DNA of 64,000 nucleotides. Source: CAZYJR01 sp964647905. Its GTDB lineage: Bacteria; Desulfobacterota; DSM-4660; Desulfatiglandales; HGW-15. Where the stretch lies: the NCBI GenBank assembly GCA_964647905.1, contig CAZYJR010000011.1, positions 41,910 through 105,909 on the forward strand, written 5' to 3'. This document shows, one piece after another, positions 59,113-64,000 of this stretch. How positions within the stretch are numbered: the first letter of the stretch is position 1; each line of letters begins with the position of its first letter. The notes beneath the pieces are model-generated. The model was not told where the DNA came from. It saw only the letters and a program-made list of their open reading frames with translations, and did no database searches. Made by a program: the position numbers and the translations under genes.

Positions 59113-59874
59113 ACGAAAAAGTGGTTTCTCTTTGGACTGGCCCTCGCCTTTCTGGCGGCGGGCGCGGCGGGAGCCCCCTTGGTCTCGGCAGGGGACAAGG
59201 TCTTGATCAACGGAATCGACGCCAATTTCCCCCCCTTCTCTTATGTGGACAAGAACGGCAATCCTGACGGTTTCGATGTACAGGCGGTGAACTGGATCGC
59301 CGAGGAGATGGGCTTCAAGGTCACCCATAAGCCCATTGACTGGGACGCGATCATTCCCAGCCTCAGGGCCGAGAAGATCGATTTCATAGCCTCGGGCATG
59401 AGCATAACCGAGAAGCGCAAGGAGCAGGTGAACTTTACCAACCCCTACTGGACCATCACCCAGGTGCTGGTGGCCCCGAAGGACTCGGATCTCACCGTGG
59501 ACCAGATCCTCTCCAATGGGAACAAGGTGGGCGTGCAGCGGGGGACCAGCGAGGCCAAGTGGATCCAGGAGAACCTGATCAAGAAGGAAGGCAGGGACTT
59601 CGAGCTGGTCATGTACGACTCGGCCCCTCTCTCGGTGGAGGATGTGGTGAACGGCCGAATCGTGGCCGCGGCAATGGACGACGCACCGGCCGAGGATGCG
59701 GTGAAGAAGAAGCCCGTCAAGATAGTGGGCCGCTTCGGCATGCCGGACGAGGCCTTTGGATACGCCGTCCGAAAGGAGGACGCCGAACTCTTGGAGACCC
59801 TGAACGAGGGGCTCAAGAGGCTTATGGCCTCACCTTACTGGGAGGAGCTCAAGGCGAAGTACGAGCTGAAATAG
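59113..59874 (+). CDS. Polar amino-acid ABC transporter substrate-binding protein without a standard start codon
   Basis: The frame encodes a textbook signal peptide (KKWFLFGLALAFLAAGAAGAPLVSA) and the family-3 binding fold: GIDANFPPFSYVDKNGNPDGFDVQAVNWIAEEMGF, DWDAIIPSLRAEKIDFIASGMSITEKR, GVQRGTSEAKWIQ. In frame between the stop at 59095 and the signal peptide there is no ATG, GTG or TTG. AAAGGAG at 59097-59103 sits correctly for an ACG at 59113 (ACGAAAAAG, as from ATGAAAAAG). The next candidate, TTG 59179, would remove the signal peptide. Translation may be weak or lost. First gene of an operon with two permeases and a frameshifted ATPase. Confidence 0.8.
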   Translation, partial: TKKWFLFGLALAFLAAGAAGAPLVSAGDKVLINGIDANFPPFSYVDKNGNPDGFDVQAVNWIAEEMGFKVTHKPIDWDAIIPSLRAEKIDFIASGMSITEKRKEQVNFTNPYWTITQVLVAPKDSDLTVDQILSNGNKVGVQRGTSEAKWIQENLIKKEGRDFELVMYDSAPLSVEDVVNGRIVAAAMDDAPAEDAVKKKPVKIVGRFGMPDEAFGYAVRKEDAELLETLNEGLKRLMASPYWEELKAKYELK

Positions 59875-59897
59875 CACCAGGGAGAAGCGTCTCGGCG

Positions 59898-59929
59898 AAG
59901 GCACCGGGCCTTGTCGGCCCCGGTGCCTT
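59898..59929 (+). terminator. Hairpin between binding-protein and permease genes
   Basis: AAGGCACCGGG (59898-59908) pairs perfectly with CCCGGTGCCTT (59919-59929) around a 10-base loop. No U-tract follows, so it may act as an mRNA stabiliser or attenuator, as is common after binding-protein genes. Confidence 0.5.
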
Positions 59930-59975
59930 CCGCCTTTCCGCCCTTGAACACCAAGCCGTCGCCTGCGTGTAACCG

Positions 59976-60644
59976 ATGCCCGATAGCCTGACAGCCGTTG
60001 CCGATGCATTGCCCTACATTCTCCAGGGCTCCCTGGTCACCATAGGAGTGGTCCTCGGGGCCATGGGGCTCGGCTTGTGCCTGGGGGTGGGTCTGGCGGT
60101 AGGGCAGGTGTACGGTCCGAGGTGGATCCAGCCGCCCATAAGGCTCTATATCTGGATTTTCCGGGGCGTTCGACTACTGGTGCTTCTGTTTCTGTTCTAT
60201 TTCGGGCTCTTTTCCATGATGGGGGTGAATTTTTCCGCCTTCACCGTGGCCACCATGGTGCTGGGCCTGATCAGCGCCGCATACCAGTCCCAGATATTCA
60301 GGGCGTCGATCCAGTCGCTCCCCGAGGGACAGATGAAGGCCGCCCGGGCCCTGGGCATGAGCGACGCCGGGGCCGTTTTCTTCATAGTCCTCCCCCAGGC
60401 CTTGAGGCTTTCCATCCCGGGCTGGTCCAACGAATACTCCATCGTGCTCAAGGACTCGGCCGTGGCCTACGCCCTTGGGGTGGCCGAGGTCATGGCCCGG
60501 GCCCACTTCGTGGCCACCAGGACCTACCAGCACCTCCCGCTCTACTTCACCGCCGGCCTGATATTCCTGGCCCTAACCTACCTGGGGACAAAGGGGCTCA
60601 GGGTCCTGGAGGAGCGGGCCAGGATCCCCGGGTACTCCCGGTGA
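59976..60644 (+). CDS. Polar amino-acid ABC transporter permease
   Basis: The 222-residue HisM/HisQ-type permease has FRGVRLLVLLFLFYFGLF, LISAAYQSQIFRASIQSLPEGQMKAARALGMS (EAA-like) and VLPQALRLSIPGWSNEYSIVLKDSAVAYALG. It looks intact. A stop precedes the ATG, which has no clear ribosome site. Confidence 0.9.
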   Translation: MPDSLTAVADALPYILQGSLVTIGVVLGAMGLGLCLGVGLAVGQVYGPRWIQPPIRLYIWIFRGVRLLVLLFLFYFGLFSMMGVNFSAFTVATMVLGLISAAYQSQIFRASIQSLPEGQMKAARALGMSDAGAVFFIVLPQALRLSIPGWSNEYSIVLKDSAVAYALGVAEVMARAHFVATRTYQHLPLYFTAGLIFLALTYLGTKGLRVLEERARIPGYSR

Positions 60645-60656
60645 AAAGGAGGCGAC

Positions 60657-61423
60657 ATAAGGCCTGAAGAGACGGTCCTGCGGGTGCAAGAGGTCAGCAA
60701 GAGGTACGGGGACAAAGAGGTCCTGAGCCGGGCCTCGCTTTCCATCCGACAGGGCGAGCTGAAGATATTGATCGGACCCTCAGGGGGAGGCAAGAGCACC
60801 CTGCTGCAGTGCATCAACTACCTGGTGACCCCTGACGAGGGCCGGATCTGGCTCAAGGGGGAGGAGGTGGACCGCACCAGCAGGCGGGGCTTTACGCCTA
60901 TCGCCAAAAGGTGGGGATGATCTTCCAGGACTTCAATCTCTTCGACCACCTGAGCGCCCTGGGGAACGTGCAGATCGCCCTTTCCAAGGTCAAGAAGATG
61001 CCCAAGGACGAGGCCCGGAGCCGGGCCATGACGGAGCTGGAGCGGGTGGGCCTCGGGGATCACGTGGACAAGTACCCGGCCCAGCTCTCCGGCGGGCAGA
61101 AGCAGAGGGTGTCCATAGCAAGGGCCCTGGCGATGGACCCGGAGGTGATGCTCCTGGACGAGCCCACATCGGCCCTGGACCCGGAGCTCATAACCGAGGT
61201 CCTGGCCGTGGTAAGGGACCTGGGGACCATGGGGATGACCATGCTCATGGCAACCCACCAGATAGGATTCGCCCTGGACCTGGCCCATGAGATGATCTTC
61301 ATGGAGGACGGGCGGATAGTGGAGACCGGCCCCCCGGCCAAGATCCTGCTCCAGGCCGATTGCGATCGGACCAGGGAGTTCTGCGGCAAGCTCACCGACC
61401 TCTACGGCGGGGAGGGCAGGTAG
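60657..61423 (+). pseudogene. Polar amino-acid ABC transporter ATPase with frameshift and no standard start
   Basis: The first part encodes VLRVQEVSKRYGDKEVLSRA and Walker A GPSGGGKSTLLQ; the second, shifted by one base, encodes YRQKVGMIFQDFNLFDHLSAL, LSGGQKQRVSIARALAMDPEVMLLDEPTSALDP and the H-loop. The break is at the G run 60886-60889: one more G would restore RRGLYAYRQKVGMIFQ. AAAAGGAGG lies properly before an ATA (60657); the GTG at 60684 would cut the first strand. One missing base and one changed start base, or sequencing errors, would explain both. GlnQ/HisP-like family. Confidence 0.82.
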
Positions 61424-61425
61424 GA

Positions 61426-62100
61426 ATGGGGGAGCTGCTCTTCCTTCAGGAGGACGTGTTTCCCGCCCTTATGCAAGGGCTGTGGGTGAGCGTCAAGCTG
61501 ATCGTCCCCTCAGGCCTCCTCGGACTGGCGATAGGGGTGGTGGTGGGGGCCGCCCGGGTATACGGGCACCCGCTTCTGGTGCGCGCAGCCGATTTATACG
61601 TGGTGATCTTCCGCGGCTTTCCGCTGGTGGTGCAGCTCTTCATCTGGTACTTCGGCCTGCCCCATGTGGGCGTATACCTTACCCCATACCAGGCCTCGGT
61701 TCTGGGGTTCACCCTCTGCAGCAGTGCGTACCACTCGGAATACGTGCGCGGGGCCTTCCTCTCGATCAAGCGGGGGCAGATGCTGGCGGCCGAGGCCCTG
61801 GGTTTCAGCCGCCCCGGGATGATCGCCTCGATCTTGCTCCCCCAGGCATTCAGGAGGGCCCTCCCGGGGTGCGGCAACGAGCTCATCTACCTGATCAAGT
61901 ACTCGTCCCTGGCCTACATGGTGACCTGCATCGAGCTCACGGGCCAGGGCAAGATCATCGCGTCCGAGACCTTCCGGTTTACCGAGATCTTCGCCATAGT
62001 GGGGCTGATATACCTGGTCCTGACAACCTTTTCCAGTTGGGGAATACGCCGCCTGGAGCAGCGCCTGCGGCTGCCCGGGTTCGAGCACTACCGCATGTGA
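61426..62100 (+). CDS. Polar amino-acid ABC transporter permease
   Basis: The 224-residue permease has FRGFPLVVQLFIWYFGLPHVG, CSSAYHSEYVRGAFLSIKRGQMLAAEALGFS and LLPQAFRRALPGCGNELIYLIKYSSLAYMV. It is the second channel subunit. It starts 2 bases after the ATPase stop, with TAGGA upstream. The convergent regulator gene ends 15 bases away. Confidence 0.91.
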   Translation: MGELLFLQEDVFPALMQGLWVSVKLIVPSGLLGLAIGVVVGAARVYGHPLLVRAADLYVVIFRGFPLVVQLFIWYFGLPHVGVYLTPYQASVLGFTLCSSAYHSEYVRGAFLSIKRGQMLAAEALGFSRPGMIASILLPQAFRRALPGCGNELIYLIKYSSLAYMVTCIELTGQGKIIASETFRFTEIFAIVGLIYLVLTTFSSWGIRRLEQRLRLPGFEHYRM

Positions 62101-62115
62101 CCCGGAACGGGCCTA

Positions 62116-63495
62116 TCAAAGGCGGTACTTGCGGATCTTGCGGGTGAGGGTGGACATGCTGATGCCCAGGGCCCTTGCAGCCTCCTCCTGCCTGGGGAAG
62201 CGCTGGAGGGCGTCGGCAAGCAGGGTCTTTTCGTACCATTCCAGCTCCTGCCTGAGAGGCCTTACCCCGCCGCCCGAGCCGTGGTTCCCGGGAGCGCCCC
62301 GGCCCGCGGGCGGCCCGCCGCCGGGGGAGGCCGCCTCGGAGAGATGCGCGGGCAGGTCAGCCACCCGGATCACCTCCGGGGACTGGAGTATGATCAGCCT
62401 TTCCAGCAAGTTCGCCAGCTCCCTTACGTTGCCCGGCCAGGCATACCTGGTGAGGGTCTCCACCGCCTCCGGGCTGATCCAGGTCCCGGTGCCGTACCTC
62501 CGGTTGAAGTGCTCCACGTAATGTGACAGCAGCTCGGGTATGTCCTTCGGGCGCTCCCTCAGGGGGGGGATGTTCAACGGCACCACGTTCAGCCGGTAGT
62601 AGAGATCGCGCCTGAAGCCGCCTTCCTCCACCATGGCCTCCAGGGGGCGGTTGGTGGACGCGATGATCCTCACATCCAGCTCCTTTTCCTCCACAGCCCC
62701 CAGCTTCATCACGGACCCGGTCTCGATCACCCTCAGGAGCTTGGCCTGGAGCTCCAGGGGAAGGTCCCCGATCTCGTCCAGCACCAGTGTGCCGCCGTCC
62801 GCACTCTCGAAGAGCCCTGACTTGCCTCCCTTTCGCGCGCCGGTGAAGGCGCCAGCCTCGTAGCCGAAGAGCTCAGACTCCATTAGATGGGCCGGCACCG
62901 CGCTGCAGTTGACGGTGATAAAGGGCCCTTGGCACCTTGCGCTTCGCTCGTGTATAATACAAGCGAAAAGGCCTTTTCCCACACCGGTCTCGCCGGTGAG
63001 GAGCACCGGGCACTCGAAGAGGGACAAACGGTTGATCTTGCCGAAAAGGTCCAGGATCTGGGGGCTGCAGCCGACCAGCCGGGCCCGGGCAGGGCGGTGA
63101 AGCGGGTGGTCCCGGAACAGGCCTTCGAGCTCGCCCAGCCCGTGTTTGCCCGGGACGCTCCTCATGATGGTGGCGAGCCGGATGACTTTCCGTTCCTCGT
63201 CGTATACGGGGAAGGCGCTGGAGAAGAGCTTTTTGCCGGCCATGGTGGTGACGGTGGCCGTGGAGGGCCGTTTCCTCTTGAGGAGCTTCAGTATGGAAGA
63301 GTCGTCTATGATCCCTTTGTCTACGGCTTCCTGGACGTGGAGGTCCAGGAAGTGGTGCGACCCGAGCCCGGTTATGTCCTCGAAGGCGCTGTTCACCCGC
63401 GTCATGATCCCCCGGGCGTCGGCCACGCAGATGCCGTATGTACAGTGCTGAATGATGGCCTCTGATTCCAGCGAGAACTGCGGCGTGACTTCCAT
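62116..63495 (-). CDS. Sigma-54-dependent transcriptional activator with PAS domain
   Basis: The 459-residue protein has a PAS sensor (about 12-120: AIIQHCTYGICVADARGIMTRVNSAFEDITGLG), an AAA+ domain with Walker A GETGVGKG, the GAFTGA loop that contacts sigma-54, Walker B GGTLVLDEIGDLP and the FRRDLYYRLNVVPLNIPPLRERPKDI stretch, and a C-terminal Fis-type HTH (QEEAARALGISMSTLTRKIRKYRL). It lacks a response-regulator domain. AAAGGAGAG precedes the ATG at 63495. It probably controls the neighbouring convergent ABC operon or genes beyond the window. Confidence 0.94.
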   Translation of the reverse strand: MEVTPQFSLESEAIIQHCTYGICVADARGIMTRVNSAFEDITGLGSHHFLDLHVQEAVDKGIIDDSSILKLLKRKRPSTATVTTMAGKKLFSSAFPVYDEERKVIRLATIMRSVPGKHGLGELEGLFRDHPLHRPARARLVGCSPQILDLFGKINRLSLFECPVLLTGETGVGKGLFACIIHERSARCQGPFITVNCSAVPAHLMESELFGYEAGAFTGARKGGKSGLFESADGGTLVLDEIGDLPLELQAKLLRVIETGSVMKLGAVEEKELDVRIIASTNRPLEAMVEEGGFRRDLYYRLNVVPLNIPPLRERPKDIPELLSHYVEHFNRRYGTGTWISPEAVETLTRYAWPGNVRELANLLERLIILQSPEVIRVADLPAHLSEAASPGGGPPAGRGAPGNHGSGGGVRPLRQELEWYEKTLLADALQRFPRQEEAARALGISMSTLTRKIRKYRL

Positions 63496-64000
63496 GGCTC
63501 TCCTTTGTCGACCGATCCGCCACTCCGTGTGGCGTTTCGAATCGCACTGGACAAGAGTGAAACACAGGGGCGATGATTCGGTCAAGGATGCCCGCACACT
63601 GCGGGTGCGGCCGTCAATTGCGAAAGTGACTGCTCAATCTTGGTGATCCCGCCTCCCGGCGTCCGGATCGGGCCCGGACCCGGGCCGTTGAACATACGGG
63701 GGTTTCCCGAGGCATGAAGGACAATTGTACAATGCTTTTGCCGGATTTGCAAACCTTTACTCGGCCCGGCACGAAACTTGGATTGGGGCGGAGCCAGGGG
63801 GTCCCCCACAGGCAAGTCGCTGCGAGACGGCGCCCTCCCGCAAGGTCACTCGGGATGCACCGCCTTGCGCCCGGGGCCGTCTTTAGGATGAGTTTATGCT
63901 GATATTTCAACTACCAAACCAACTCAATGGGAGTCAGCCAAACACTGAAATCAACCTTGTGACCTTACTTGTGACCTTATTTGACAACCCCTAATTTTGG
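63496..64000. other. Intergenic region upstream of the sigma-54 activator
   Basis: No supported gene. A 32-codon frame from an ATG at 63896 ends at 63994 but has no family resemblance. Near the window end a 12-base unit is repeated (63957-63979). Confidence 0.45.
63957..63979. repeat. Short tandem direct repeat
   Basis: TTGTGACCTTA occurs at 63957-63967 and again at 63969-63979, a 12-base period. It may be an operator or chance. Confidence 0.5.

Noticed and set aside
63896..63994. A 32-codon frame near the window end
   Set aside because: Weak ribosome site, repeat-derived residues (VTLLVTL) and no family; not supported as a gene.
1..64000. CRISPR arrays, rRNA, tRNA, complete insertion sequences
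   Set aside because: No regularly spaced repeats, RNA gene arms or transposase genes could be recognised anywhere in the window.

Overview
The window is GC-rich coding DNA from a bacterium that is probably an anaerobic member of the Desulfobacterota (former Deltaproteobacteria). This placement is an inference. It rests on a tungsten-type aldehyde ferredoxin oxidoreductase, a fused ATP-sulfurylase/APS-kinase, a DUF3786 protein, many sigma-54 and partner-switch type regulators, and what looks like use of selenocysteine. No rRNA, tRNA or CRISPR array was found.

Layout. 0.1-8.4 kb (minus strand): an envelope operon of a LolA-like lipoprotein-sorting protein, a beta-barrel, an RND/MMPL transporter, a large ATP-grasp-like protein and a methyltransferase. 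8.5-14.9 kb: an accessory region with two VapBC modules, an orphan Phd antitoxin, MazEF and HEPN/MNT. The SAT/APS-kinase gene sits inside it, along with fragments of at least four dead genes (VapC, opine dehydrogenase, DUF5131, a histidine-kinase-type N-terminus). 14.9-21.0 kb: trmO-recD2-MORN and ykgJ-like-recD operons. 21.3-23.3 kb: a BCCT transporter with a small partner. 23.3-32.3 kb: a second accessory region with toxin-antitoxin modules, two amidohydrolases plus a fragmentary copy of one, a MITE-like repeat, an internally deleted P-type ATPase, an attC-like site and a decayed hicA. 32.4-40.6 kb: yihY-recC-recB. 40.7-44.6 kb: a thioesterase-MoaD pair, the AOR gene with a downstream partner, and an intact hicAB. 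44.6-45.3 kb: a DUF166 gene with an in-frame UGA. 45.4-49.6 kb: a sugar-type ABC transporter. 50-58.9 kb: NRDE, DUF3786 and poly-gamma-glutamate hydrolase genes, then a STAS / AsmA / SpoIIE-phosphatase-kinase / unknown 682-residue protein cluster. 59-63.5 kb: a polar amino-acid ABC operon with several lesions and a convergent sigma-54 activator.

The most notable find is the DUF166 gene at 44606-45250 (minus). An in-frame UGA is followed directly by a Cys codon and then by a hairpin with an AGGUCG apical loop. The loop lies at almost the same distance from the UGA as in the E. coli fdhF SECIS. The reading frame continues for another 103 residues of conserved DUF166 sequence. I read it as a selenoprotein with a Sec-Cys pair.

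Other observations worth a check are the unusual ATP-sulfurylase active site, two start-codon losses plus a frameshift in one ABC operon, toxin-antitoxin operators that overlap their promoters (one apparently leaderless), and a doubly internally deleted P-type ATPase that still keeps an open frame.
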